Origin: Dermatemys mawii
Taxonomy: Eukaryota > Chordata > Testudines > Dermatemydidae
Reading direction: 5' to 3'
DNA: 64,000 nt
Assembly (NCBI GenBank): GCA_007922305.1
Contig: ML677365.1
Coordinates: 14,004,506-14,068,505, forward strand
Shown here: piece by piece, positions 1 to 10,610 of the stretch
How the letters are laid out: every line of letters begins with the position of its first letter
Numbering within the stretch: the stretch's first letter is position 1
Notes under the pieces: model-generated
What the model saw: only the letters and a program-made list of their open reading frames with translations
Databases searched by the model: none
What the model was told of the DNA's origin: nothing
Program-made: the position numbers and the translations under genes

Positions 1-148
1 AGCCCAAGCCCTGCTGACTGGAGCAGAAGCCAAAGCCCAAGCCCTGTGCTGAAACCAAAGCCTGATCATGTGACTTAGCTTTGAGGGGTCCCTGTGGTGT
101 GCGGCCCCAGGCAATTGCCCTGCTTGCTACCCCCTAATGCCAGCCCTG
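1..148. mobile_element. hAT-type non-autonomous DNA transposon, end fragment
   Basis: The stretch has the low-complexity AAGCCCAAGCC wording followed by a block ending in GCCAGCCCTG, which I recognise as the terminal part of an abundant turtle hAT MITE. The other end lies outside the window, so neither terminal repeat pairing nor a target duplication can be tested here. Confidence 0.45.
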
Positions 149-1504
149 CATTCATCTCCCTCACAGGATTTGCTGGAACATTCTGGCTTTTTCCAGAAGG
201 AAAGGTCAATGCAAGTAATGCCTAAGATCATTATAACTGAAAGGGATTTAAGAAAAAGCATTCTCCTTCCAGCTTGTGCCTTTGACACCATCCTTGTGTG
301 CAGGCTGCTTTACTAGTGCTCCTCTTTAATCAATGAGTTAGGACCCAATTCTGCACAGGGACCTTGCACCCATGTGGCATCCAGGTTAATTCAGATCCAT
401 GTAGGCACAAGGGTCTATCTGCACCAGTGGCAGCCGCTGCCCAAAATAAGTGATGGGGCTGGGAATTAGAGACACTTCAAACCCATCCCTCCTCACCCAA
501 ACATTTCACTCCATACTTTGATCATTTCTGATCTCCCAAATGAAATCAATCAACTAAATAGTGGATGGTATCTCCCCCGCTCCAATAGCTCCTCTGTGAG
601 CCACAGCAGTGCTCCCCTACTCTTTGTGAAAGAACAGGCAGCCCCCCTCCACTCTGCTACCTGTTTTCACCCTCCCTTGGCAAACCACAGGTTCCTCTTT
701 GGTCACAGGCCCCTTCCCGCTGTCTCAGCTTTCCTAAGTACTGCTCCTGAGGCGGAGTCTTGCAGGGAGCGTGTCTGTGCCTGCCTTGCACTCACACTCT
801 GGGACTATCCTGACAGCCCCTAAGAGCACTGGAGAAGCAGCATGTGCATCTCTCAGCCTGCTCCATACCTTCAGAGAAGGAAGAAGGAATTTTAGGGTCA
901 GATGTCTACCAGCCTCACCTGCCTTTGGTTGCACTCCATAGACTTGCCTACAGCAGGAGCGGCAGAAGCTCCCTAAAAGTGTGGGTGGGGGCACCGGCAC
1001 CTGAACTGTGGCCCCGCCACTGTGCCAGCCCTTCCCCTGAGGCCCCACTGCATGCCATCCCTTCTCCCCAAGGTCCTGCCTTTGCATGGCCTATTCCCCC
1101 CGAGACCCCTCCCGACCTCTTACTCCCAAAAACCCCACCCCCTGTTCACTCCTCTCCACCTCCTCCCCACCATCACTCATTCTAAGTGTTGGGGCCATGG
1201 TCCCCAGACCCCCCGATTCCAGCATCCATGGCCTATAGCTGATTTTTGCTGATTAACCTGAGGTAGTTAATAGGCTCCTAAAATCTAGTCTGGACACTCC
1301 CTAAACATGTACTCCAGGATACAAACTTTTGTGGCTTACCTATGCTGAGCATGAGGAAAAAGGAGCTTTTTTTTAAACCCATGTTAGTCCTAATGAAGAC
1401 AAGGCAGGCTGTAGTTTTAACATGTGTTATTTTATCCAGCTAAATCCTAGGCTCCCCCAGTAGGGTTTATCATGAGTATCTAACGCATGTGAAAACTACA
1501 AACT
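149..1504. other. Intergenic, no gene seen
   Basis: I see no recognisable protein, RNA or repeat here. It is C-rich around 1015-1180, which opens chance frames on both strands, but the translations are proline/leucine-rich and match no family I know. Confidence 0.5.
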
Positions 1505-1534
1505 CCTTTGTCTTCATTGGTTTAAGATTAGCAG

Positions 1535-1665
1535 CCGTGTAAGTCTGTATCCGTAAATAAGACGAGGAAGACTTTGTAGCACCTTAGAGACTAACCAGTT
1601 TATTTCAGCATAAGCTTTCTTGGGCTATAGCCCACTTCATCGGATGGATCGCATGGAACAGAAGA
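1535..1665 (-). repeat. Penelope-like element fragment (terminal repeat with hammerhead-like core)
   Basis: The block reads CCGTGT.AGTCTGTA, then CACCTTAGAGACTAACCAG, then GCATAAGCTTTCTTGGGC and TTCATCGGATG. The same word order recurs at 50446-50655 and 53810-53998. I assign the family to Penelope-like retroelements from memory of turtle repeats. On the minus strand, 1643-1607 reads CCGATGA, a stem TGGGCTATAGCCCA, then GAAA, which is hammerhead ribozyme core order. Confidence 0.6.
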
Positions 1666-1748
1666 GAACTCACATGGGTTAGTTAACATGGGTTAGTTTA
1701 ACCCGACTTTAAAATGTGCCTTTTTTTCCCTAGCAAAGACCCAGTTCT

Positions 1749-2003
1749 AGGCTATTTCTTCACTGCAAAAAGTGCTTTTGTTTTGGTTTTACATTGTAAT
1801 AGTCTTCTGAGTGTAAAATCCTGGTGGAGACAAACCACTGTAATTTTTACTTCAGTATAGCTAGTAAACCTACCAGGGGTCACCCTGACTAGCTACATCA
1901 AAGTAAAAACTACCTGTGCCTTGTCTCCACTAGGATTTTATATCAAGGTGACTAATTCGGTGTTTAAAAATAAGCTATATTTTTGCAGTGAAGACATAGC
2001 CCT
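1749..2003. mobile_element. MITE with ~24-bp terminal inverted repeats
   Basis: The left end GGCTATTTCTTCACTGCAAAA (about 1750-1770) is the near-exact inverse of the right end TTTTGCAGTGAAGACATAGCC (1981-2001). A second inverted pair lies inside: AAAATCCTGGTGGAGACAA near 1816 against TTGTCTCCACTAGGATTTT near 1920. The element is therefore a large imperfect palindrome of about 250 bp. The GGGCTATGTCT-like terminus fits Harbinger-type MITEs of turtles; the superfamily call is tentative. Confidence 0.7.
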
Positions 2004-2424
2004 ACCATAAACCAATCAATTAACTTGCAGTCAGAAGTAGACATACCCACAAGGTGCTGCAGTGAAGTCCTAGAATCTGTCAGCTGTTCCTCCTTTTGCC
2101 CTGCTGCTCTCTGTTGTGCTGTCCTGACTCTGTTGAGAGCTATGGTGTTTTTGTGGTGAACAGGAGGAGGATTTTATCTGCCAAAACATACATTTAGAGT
2201 TTGTCCGATGGCAAACTTTAAGCTGACATTACAAAAAAACACCCTAAAATAGAGCCTGACTTCTGCACTCCTTCCACTTCTTTAGCTGTTGGCATGATTA
2301 GCTATCGCAGTAGAAACTCAGAACCCTGAATCTCGGCTCTAGCAGATACACAAAGAGAGATCTGCTTTTCACCCCTCTCTCTGCAGAGTCATGAATGTTT
2401 ACGACGGTAACACTCAATTAATTA

Positions 2425-2545
2425 TTGATATTTATTATAGGGCCCAAAACTGTGCTAGGCACGTCATGAAAAAGACATGGAAGATTAACTTCTGGCCCAA
2501 AGAGCTTAGAGCCTAAGTGGTGGACTAGACAGAACTGAGAGTATC
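2425..2545 (+). repeat. SINE/L2 3'-end-like fragment
   Basis: The string TATTTATTATAGGGCCCAAAACTGTGCTAGGCAC followed downstream by GGCCCAAAGAGCTTAGAGCC matches the conserved tail shared by L2 LINEs and the SINEs that use them. The copy is short and diverged. Just downstream, 2567-2606, GTCAGCGGAAGGAAAG occurs twice in tandem. Confidence 0.5.
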
Positions 2546-3787
2546 ACATGCACCAGGGAGGAGGGTCAGCGGAAGGAAAGGAGGACAGTCAGCGGAAGGA
2601 AAGCACCGGTTATAGAAATACTATTGTGCAGTTACTCTTGTTAGGAAGGCACATATATTTTAAATATTGTTTATTTTTAAGTAAAAACCTAATCAAGATT
2701 TCTGATTAAAATTTCACTTAAGGGGCTGTCACAGACATCATCAATAAGCATATTTTTGGAGGGTTTATTTCTGGATTTATACGCTACCATCAATGCTCAA
2801 CCTACTTTAATTTCTCAGGCCGGTAGAGTTCTATGACATCACTTCTTCTTAGCGTATGCGCAATGTGCTCCAGGGGGCACGTGACCAGGATTCATCACCA
2901 AATTTGGCCCGGTGGTCAGATCATTAGCTTTCCCACCGTGGGCTGGGTACTGACGGGGAGTGCGATGTGAACATTGATCCATGCCCCCCATGATATCACT
3001 TAGGGCCTTGTTCTGAAAGACGTACAATCCTGTAATCCTCATTTTTCCAGTTGGGTGAATTAGGGTCATTGGTCCATGCCTAGAAGTATTTACAGTCTGT
3101 CTTTTATTTATCTATGTGAGCCATGACATGTAAAACCAAATATATGCTAAAATTATATCCTTCCTGTGTCTTGTGGTTTAATCAAGCAAGTTTCAAAAAT
3201 GGACTGATGAAGCTCTTTGTCCACTTTTCTACATTTACCTACATACAGCACTCTTGTTGCAGAACATAAGACAGGTATATTAATTCCAAACATTACAAAT
3301 ATTAACAATGGAGTAGAAATAACATCCATAAAACAGAGTTAAATTTAAACAAGGTAAAATATAGACTATACCAAAAAGAAGAACACCTTTTAAAAATAGT
3401 TATTTGTGATTCAGTAATCTGGACCTTTCAGCAGCTAGTGCCTCATCCAATGCCAATTAAAATCAATGGGATTTAAGCATTTGGTAGAATTGCTGCACAT
3501 ATTGTGCTCTTTTGTTTGTTTTGTTTTGTTTATTTCACCCTAAGAGGCTCTATAGCACAGGACCATGGATTTCCCTGACCGCCAATTATCCTCCTTTACA
3601 AATCATTTGTGAGCTGAATGCAGAACTTAACCGTCTTTGGCTCAGCTCACTCTGCAACAGATCAAATTTTCTGAAATCCCTGGAACTGAAGGAGAGGCAA
3701 GCAAACGGACTGGATGGCTGAAGCAAATTGCAAAATGACTAGTGTGAGAGAACAGTAGGGTGGATCCAGGGAACGCAGGGGTGAATC
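2546..3787. other. Intergenic, no gene seen
   Basis: AT-rich unique-looking sequence. The short open frames (2839-3069 on minus, 3512-3721 on plus) have no recognisable domain and are most likely chance. Confidence 0.5.
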
Positions 3788-4106
3788 CTGGTCTATATCA
3801 CAAAGTTAGGTTGATGTCAATTGCCTTGCATCAATCTTTGCAAACCAAGACTTTGTTCCATAAAATCAAATATCTTAATGCCTTACCCCTTATCCCTCGT
3901 CCTCTAGTGGGCCATACTCACCATGGCTGGGACTGGAGAGCAGTGTTGTGCAGAGGCATCCCAAAGCTGAAGTGTCTTATTACCACATTTTATGGGCATA
4001 CGTTTCAACACTCCCTTCCCTTATCTTTCACTTTCCATTGGGACTGTAAATCCAACAATACATCTGTCTGTTTTATCTGTAGCTGCTGCCATTGCGGCCT
4101 TGATAG

Positions 4107-4504
4107 GTGCCTTCCCCCTGCCCCACTTGTAGGGTACACCTGACTCTGAGGAGGAAGAGAAGGGAGGATATGTTCAGCAAGATCTTAAAAGCCAGTGCTG
4201 CATCTGACAGTGAAAAAAGTGCCTGGTGGGCCAACATGACAGGCAGCATGCAGAGGAACAGAGAGGTCAGGAGAAAATGGAGAAGGACCTAGGGATCCCA
4301 GCAGGAAAAGGAGATGATGATGCACCAGGACATAATGGGGCTTTTCAAGCAGTAAACACAAATGCTACAGAATCTAGTCAACCTTCAGGTCCAACAATCA
4401 TGGACTCTCCATCTTTTGCAGTACCATGGTGGCAGCTCCTTACATCCCACAAAATTCCACATGGCATCATGAGTCGCATCCATACCCTTACAACTTTACA
4501 CTGA
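4107..4504 (+). pseudogene. Harbinger accessory Myb/SANT-like protein, C-terminal remnant
   Basis: The frame from 4107 contains KRREDMFSKILKASAAS followed by ANMTGSMQRNREVRRKW. This resembles the region after the trihelix (Myb/SANT-like) domain of the Harbinger accessory protein, where an RDEMF-like motif precedes a charged helix. In that family the protein binds transposon ends and brings the transposase into the nucleus. The DNA-binding domain itself is not recognisable upstream, and the reading frame shifts near 4290, so this is a broken relic. It runs convergently to the transposase remnant, as expected for the family. Confidence 0.55.
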
Positions 4505-5393
4505 GGGACAGTAAGAACAACCACAGCTTCACATACACCAACCACGCCTCCCGCTGGTCAGTATATGTGCAATCAAAATGGACTGCATTTGTGCACTGAA
4601 ACTGACAGAAATGTTTGTTGCCTTTCTGAAGTTCCATTCCATTAACTTATTTTGGAAGTTTGTATTGTATTGTCCTTTTCTCATTTGCACAATGGGTGTT
4701 TTTGTGCTGCTTTTGTCACTCAATGCTATTTTGTGAAAATAAATTCATCTTTATTATTTCACCATGCATACTGCAGAATATATAGCAGTATGCAAAGCAG
4801 CAAGTCCTTATATATGTACAACACCACAGAAATCATAGGCTCAAGAAAACACCCAAGAATATGTGTCTAACTGAACAGCAAGCACTGCATAATTAATAGT
4901 TTCAGTGAAACAACCTAATAATTATAAATGTACAGCCAGCACCAAATAATTCATAGGTTCATTAAGACATGGTGTTATATGTATAAATGTACACCAAGCA
5001 CTACAAAATTCCGAACAGCCAACAAATTTTCAGAGCAAGAGAGCAATCATGCACAACACATTAATATGGCTGACTTCATTAAACTGCTCTTTCAAAGCCT
5101 CTCCCAACCGCATGCCTTCCTATTGGTCTCTTATAATGGCCCTTATGTCTGGCTGTTCAAACTCAGCTGACAGCCACTCCACCTCTGCCCTCCACTCCAG
5201 TGGCAACTCCTGCCCCCTTCGCCTCACACATATTATGCAGGACACAACAGGAAGCTATAACCAGCATCCCTTCAATCTACCGAAAACACATTCAACTGTC
5301 ATTTTGCACCTGCTGAGCCAATGGGTGAATCTTTCCTTAGCGCTGTCAGTGTACAGCTTTGTGAGCCAAGGTAAGCTGGGTCCCCCAGAATCC

Positions 5394-6210
5394 CTACGGA
5401 CATTTCAATATCATCAGTGGTAATCCACTAGTTGGGAAAGAATGTCTCTGTTTGCAGCTTTCTGTGTTCTTAAAGATGAGAGCATCACGCACTTCCCCTG
5501 ACCAGCCAATGTAGATGTCAGTAAAGCATCCCTGGTGATCCACCAAAATTAGTATAGCCATAGAAAAATAGCTTTTTCTGTTGATGTCCTCTGTGGCAAG
5601 ATGGGCTGGAGCCGAAATCAGGATGTGCATTCTATCACCCCACTATAGTTAGAGAACCTCATTACTGCAAATCCATCCACTATGTCCTGCACATTGCCAA
5701 GATTCACATCCTGCATAGCAGGACACAATTACTGACCCTACACACTTGTTTGAGAAACAGTCCTTCCACAGTGGCCTTTCCAACTCCAGAATGACCTCTC
5801 ACAGACCAGTAGCAATCCAGCATTCCAAACTTCCAGAGTGCGATTGCCATTTGTTTTTCAATTGTTGGTGCAGCTGTGGTTCTGTTGTCCCTGTGCTGGA
5901 GGGTTGGGGCGAGCTCAGCACACAGATCCAGGAATGTGGTCTTTCACTTTCAAAAGTTTTGCCACTCTTGCTCCTCATCCCAAACCTGCAATATGGTGTG
6001 ATCCCAGAAGCGGCGCTCCACTGTCTGCAGCTGCTCCATGAGTGCCACCAACAAGTCAACCTTGAATTGCTTTTCACTGTATCCCCTAACAATCTATCTT
6101 CAAAGAAATCCTCATGTCCCCCATTGTTACAGGTCTTCCTGCAGGTCTGCAAATACCAGAGGATTGTTCATCCTGTGTTTGCAGCATTCATGAGAATAGT
6201 GCAGAGCTGT
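5394..6210 (-). pseudogene. Harbinger transposase, broken copy 1
   Basis: On the minus strand, 6040-5780 encodes, across two frames, the block with FWDHTILQVWDEE and LDLCAELAP seen upstream of the catalytic core in turtle Harbinger transposases. The frame 5630-5394 carries EDINRKSYFSMAIL then VDHQGCFTDIYIGWSG and VRDALIFKN, corresponding to the YINRKGYFS...DHRGRF..IYVGWSG.VHDARVF block. The GAIDGTH block just upstream (near 5640-5610) is altered and followed by a frameshift, so the first catalytic Asp is not preserved. Stops and frameshifts throughout show that it is dead. The proteins of this family cut and paste DNA with a DDE catalytic core in the nucleus. Confidence 0.7.
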
Positions 6211-6606
6211 GCAGGCTCTGTGCTTCTGTAAAACAGCTGACAGCAAAGCTGTGTGGCTTTGCGGGATTTAAGAAAAAGAGTGAAAATGATGAGATATGGA
6301 TAGGATGGAGAAAATTGCATGAAAATTTGATCCCTAGCTCCAAGAGATCTCTGGGGAAATCATTTCTATCCCACAACACATTGCAACTACTTCCCAGAAG
6401 GCTCTGTGCTGGACAACAGCATGTGACACACTGGTATATTTACCCATGGTGCACTGTACTTTGTACTGCCAGAAGTACTCCTGGTGAGTTCACACAGCGC
6501 CAATGCAAGCAGCCAAGTAAGCACATAGACGAGTGATACAATACCCTAGGCACCTTTAAGCCAACATAATTTGCATTGACCAAAGCTTGTAGTGTACACA
6601 GGGCCT

Positions 6607-7129
6607 CAACTGTAATAAATGTAAAGCTCTACACCCAGGAGAGGAAATAAGCAGCACAGGTATAACAACAATTATGGGGGAGAGGGATTCAGCTAAGTAG
6701 TCACACTCATCAAGTTATAGTGAATTTCTTTTCATTTATCTCATGAAATACTTTCCTCCCAATAATACTTCTTCATGTAACCAGCTTTATAACTACAGGA
6801 GACAAAGTAAGGGACTAGATCGGGGAAGCTGGGAGAGGAGATGTCCTTGAGTATATCTTTAGCTTAAAACATGGCCTGATGTGACTGTTTGCTATCCATT
6901 GCATACCAGTATATTAATCAACTGAGTTAGTAGGAGAATGCATATGTTAAGTCATTGTTTGAACCACATTTAACAAAGAACTCCCTATGCACCAGAAACA
7001 CTGTGGGGATTTGTCCCCTTTGTTGGCTCTGAACTGGAAGCTCTGTAGGCAAATCACGACTAGGAATTAAACCTATTAGAAGTGTTTACACAGCTTGGAA
7101 AAAGCTGGAATTCAAAGAATGTAGGCCAC
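6607..7129. other. Intergenic, nothing recognised
   Basis: No repeat family or coding signal that I can name. Confidence 0.45.
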
Positions 7130-7735
7130 ACTTACAAGATGGAGGACACTATTCTAAAAAGCAGTGACTCTGAGAAAGATTAGGGGGTCATGGTGGACAA
7201 TTAGCTGAACATGAGCTCCAGGTGCAACACTGTAACCAAAAGGGCTAACTGGATTCTTGCATACACAAACAGGAGAATCTTGAGTAGGAGTAGAGAGGTT
7301 ATTTTACCTATGTATCTGGTACTGGTGCAACCACTGCAGGAATACTGTGTCCAGTTGTGGTGATCACAATTCAATAGGGACGTTGATAAATTAAGAGAGT
7401 TCAGAGAAGAACCATGAGAATGATTAAAATGTTAGAAACCATGTGTTATATAGTGAAAGATTGAAATAGCTCAATCTATTTAGTTTAACAAAGAGAAGGT
7501 TAAAGGGTGATTTAATCACAATCTGTAAGTACCTATAGGGGGGACAAAAATTTGATAATTGGCTCTTCAATCCAGCAGACAAAGGCACAACATGATCCAA
7601 TGGCTGGAAGATGAAGCTAGACAAATTCAGTCTCGCATAAATTTTCAGCAGAGTAGATAGTTAACCACTGGAACAATTTATCAAGGGATTTTGCATCACT
7701 GGAAATTTTTAAATCAAGACTGCATATTTTTCAAA
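7130..7735 (+). mobile_element. CR1 LINE, 3' part without its terminus
   Basis: The text follows the CR1 3' region in order: AGGGGGTCATGGTGGACAA, AACATGAGCTCCA, CAGGAATACTGTGTCCAGTTG, and the GGAACAATTTATCAAGGGATTTTG block near 7670. It is diverged, with stops in all frames. It abuts a second CR1 tail at 7737, so it lost its own terminus or received an insertion of the second. Confidence 0.75.
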
Positions 7736-7736
7736 A

Positions 7737-7954
7737 AGATTGCTGCAAGGGAGGTTTAGGTTGACATTAGGTAAAGCTTCCTAACTGTCAGGGTGGTTAA
7801 GCATTGGAATAAATTGTGGAATCTCCATCATTGGAGATTTTTAAGAGCAGGTTGGACAAACACCTGTCAGGGATGGTCTAGATAATACTTAGTCCTGCCA
7901 TGATTGCAGGGGACTGGACTAGTGACCTCTCAAGGTCCTGTGATTCTATAATTC
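7737..7954 (+). mobile_element. CR1 LINE 3' tail
   Basis: Canonical CR1 3' UTR wording: GGAGGTTTAGGTTGACATTAGG, AAACACCTGTCAGGGATGG, TAGTCCTGCCATGATTGCAGG, and the typical octamer-like terminus TGATTCTATAATTC at 7940-7954. The copy is 5' truncated, as most CR1 insertions are. Confidence 0.85.
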
Positions 7955-8039
7955 AAGCAGGAATTATTTCAGGTAATTTCTATGGCTTGTGTTATATGGG
8001 AGGTCAGTTTAGATAATCGGCTTTCAAGCACCCACTTCC

Positions 8040-8260
8040 AAAAAGCTGGGATAAAAGCCAGAAACTTTTGAGTCCTAACTGCACTTCTGATACTGACTTG
8101 TTCTGTAGCTTTGAGCAAATCACTTGACCTCTTTGTCTCAGTCTCCTCTTCTCTAAAATGGAAATATCAATAATACCTACTTCATAAGCATGCAGTAGGA
8201 AATGGCTAATGTTTGTATAGCGGTGCTTGGAAGATGTCAAACATTATATCAATGCTAATC
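8040..8260 (+). repeat. MIR/Cry-like SINE
   Basis: The core TTTGAGCAAATCACTTGACCTCTTTGTCTCAGT, followed by TAAAATGGAAATATCAATAATACCTAC, is the shared core and 3' region of tRNA-derived SINEs in amniotes. The tRNA-like head is poorly preserved. Confidence 0.6.
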
Positions 8261-9464
8261 AGCATATCTGATCTGCCTACATAGTCAGCAAACTCAAGGA
8301 AAGCTCAAGTTTCCTGTCCAATATTTGTTGTTTCACAGGTTGAAGTAATTAGTAATACAAATCACACTTCTAGCCTACCTTATTTTATTTTTTGAACAGT
8401 ATTTTATGTAGAAAAGTGAAGAAACATGACTGATTCTTAATTTTGAAAAAAATCATTTGTGTTACATTCTCCTGGGATCATCTATAGCAAAATGTAATAA
8501 GTTTCTCAATATGTGACCTAATTATAATTGTCCTTTTAAGTTTTGTTTCCCATAAGAGCTAAATGTCTATGGTTAAAAATAACATTTGAAATTGCTCCAA
8601 GGTTCAATACAACTTTTTCAATATCATTCAAATTTACCATCTACTTTATATTTGTTTTAATTTTTCCGTACTTACAAAAGTACTTACAAAAGGCATTAGT
8701 TTTATTCTACCAGACATCTCCTAGAAATGATATAAGCAGATAAACTAGAGGAGCTAAACAAAATTAAAATACATTACATTTATTTATTTTGTGGTCTCAG
8801 GAAGATACAATTACTATTGCAGTAGCAACTAACAGCTATAGTCAGTAATGACTGACCTACAAAGCAATGTGGATAGCCACTGGAAGCATGTAAAAAGTTG
8901 TGCTCAGCAATTGCATCCACACGAACAATAAACCAAACCAATTCAATCTGAAGCAATCCCAGTCCGCTTTACAGGATTCCAGAGCACACAATAAATGTGA
9001 AGTTAGTGCACAGTGATGGATTGCATTGTGTTCACAAGCATTTTTAAACTGGATTAATTTAATTGAATCTGTTTAAAACCCCATCTAGATAAGCCCGAAT
9101 TTGCAAACAGAAATATCAGATGTGCCTGCACAATTCATGTACTTGCATGTGCACACACATAATAGTTATATACATAAAATAGGCTTATTCAAGCATTTGC
9201 TTATGTCTAATTTTGAAAATCTGGTCCTTGCTAGATTAAATTTAATAATTGCTGTGATTAGTGTTATGATTACTATGATTTTGCATGGATATACAGTATA
9301 TGCAAAAATTATCATTCTGTATGTAATCTCATTCTGGTATCAGTTTATTTAGCTGTTATGTTTTCAGGATATAATATTTTTTCTGTATTGTTCCATGGTG
9401 CCTTGTATCACATTCTGCTGTCACCCCTTGCATTCCTTTGTTGACTTTTACAAATCCACGTGCA
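8261..9464. other. Intergenic, AT-rich, nothing recognised
   Basis: No gene or repeat family identified in this AT-rich stretch. Confidence 0.45.
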
Positions 9465-10610
9465 GTATTGTCACAATTTCTCCCCAATAATCTTTAGTAC
9501 TAAAGTGTACAAACCAGCCCACTCATCATGTGACATACATCTTTTCCACACTGTCAGTGTTATGTTTGCTAAGTAACTCCTTACTGATTGTGAATGTTTC
9601 CATGTTGCATTATACAGTTTGGGACAAAGAATCAGTTTGATGATGAGACAGATGGCCAGCCAGATACAATGCCAGTCACCCAAAATATCAGCAAGTTAGC
9701 TACTGTAAAATATCAACTAGCTGAAGTCACCCAGCAAACATTGTAGCAGTCTGTCTTGATTAGGAAGTACTCATTCCCTGCTAAGCCTTTGGATAAGTAA
9801 CTTGCACTTGGTTGGCCTCCACTGTGTAAAGGTTTCTTTTCCTGTGGCTGAAGTACGTATTGCCTACAGTATATTGCCATTCATCACCTCTCAGAAATGT
9901 GTCATTGTTTCTCACAATAGTCTGTGAAATCAACTCAGTCAAGTAACACCCATCTACTTGTTAGACCAAATATAGCCCTACTGCGTCTTTAAAAAAAATA
10001 GATGGTAATTTTTTTCTCTCTCTGAGTCAATTCCTAGTACCAAGCCCAAGTGACTGAGCTTTAAACAGGGATTTCTTCACACAGGAGTCAGGGGAATGGA
10101 ATTCTCCCTCTTGGCGAGTTTTGGACCCCCGGCTGCTCCACAGCTGTTACTATTGCCTATATACTGTAGTAGTGGCTGCTGCTCTTGTGCTCCCTCAGTG
10201 CGGGGACACTGGCCAGCAGCTCTGTGTAGTCACAGACCAATTAATCAAACTCCACTCAAATCCTGCTTCATCCCTAACCTCATAAAGGTTGCTGTACATA
10301 AAGACAGCAACCATTCAGAGGACTGTGGTCTACCCACCTTAGCGTTTTCACATAGCACCACAGCATCTCAGAACAATACATTCTGGAAGATACACCACTC
10401 CTCTTTTGCTGTTCCAGTGTGCATATCTCGTGGCTCAAACTTTGTGACAGTCTCCCTAAACTTATCCTCTGTTGTAACGTGGAGTTTGCACGGTATGTTG
10501 CCAGTCACGGCAGTTGCCACAAATGGCTTGTGTCCCATTTCGCTTAGGATAATCTTACAGTCCCTAACCATTCCTCTTGTTCAACTGTCTGCATTTGTGT
10601 GACCATTTGG
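9465..10610 (-). pseudogene. Unclassified degenerate coding-like block
   Basis: I do not recognise this sequence. Minus-strand translation gives stretches that look coding: 10571-10368 is open for 67 codons with VATAVTGNIPCKLHVTTEDK, and further frame-consistent pieces such as VTGIVSGWPSVSS near 9680 follow after stops. The opposite strand is also open for 168 codons at 10096-10602, which may be only a shadow. The most likely explanation is a retroelement or transposon relic. No domain was identified and no function is proposed. Confidence 0.3.

Larger units (their letters stand above)
3788..6606. mobile_element. Degenerate Harbinger (PIF) DNA transposon
   Basis: The left end GGTCTATATCACAAAGTTAGG (about 3792) is an imperfect inverse of the right end, which reads GACCAAAGCTTGTAGTGTACAC near 6579-6600. 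Between them lie a plus-strand Myb/SANT-associated protein remnant and a minus-strand Harbinger transposase remnant. This convergent two-gene arrangement is repeated by the better-preserved copy at 15383-20149. No clear 3-bp duplication remains. The element is about 2.8 kb, shorter than the other copy, and internally deleted. Confidence 0.65.

Noticed and set aside
5746..6231. 161-codon plus-strand frame
   Set aside because: It is the complement of the Harbinger transposase relic, whose conserved blocks read on the minus strand.
10096..10602. 168-codon plus-strand frame as a gene
   Set aside because: Leu/Ser/Pro-rich with no recognisable domain; the minus strand in the same interval looks more protein-like, so this is probably its shadow.
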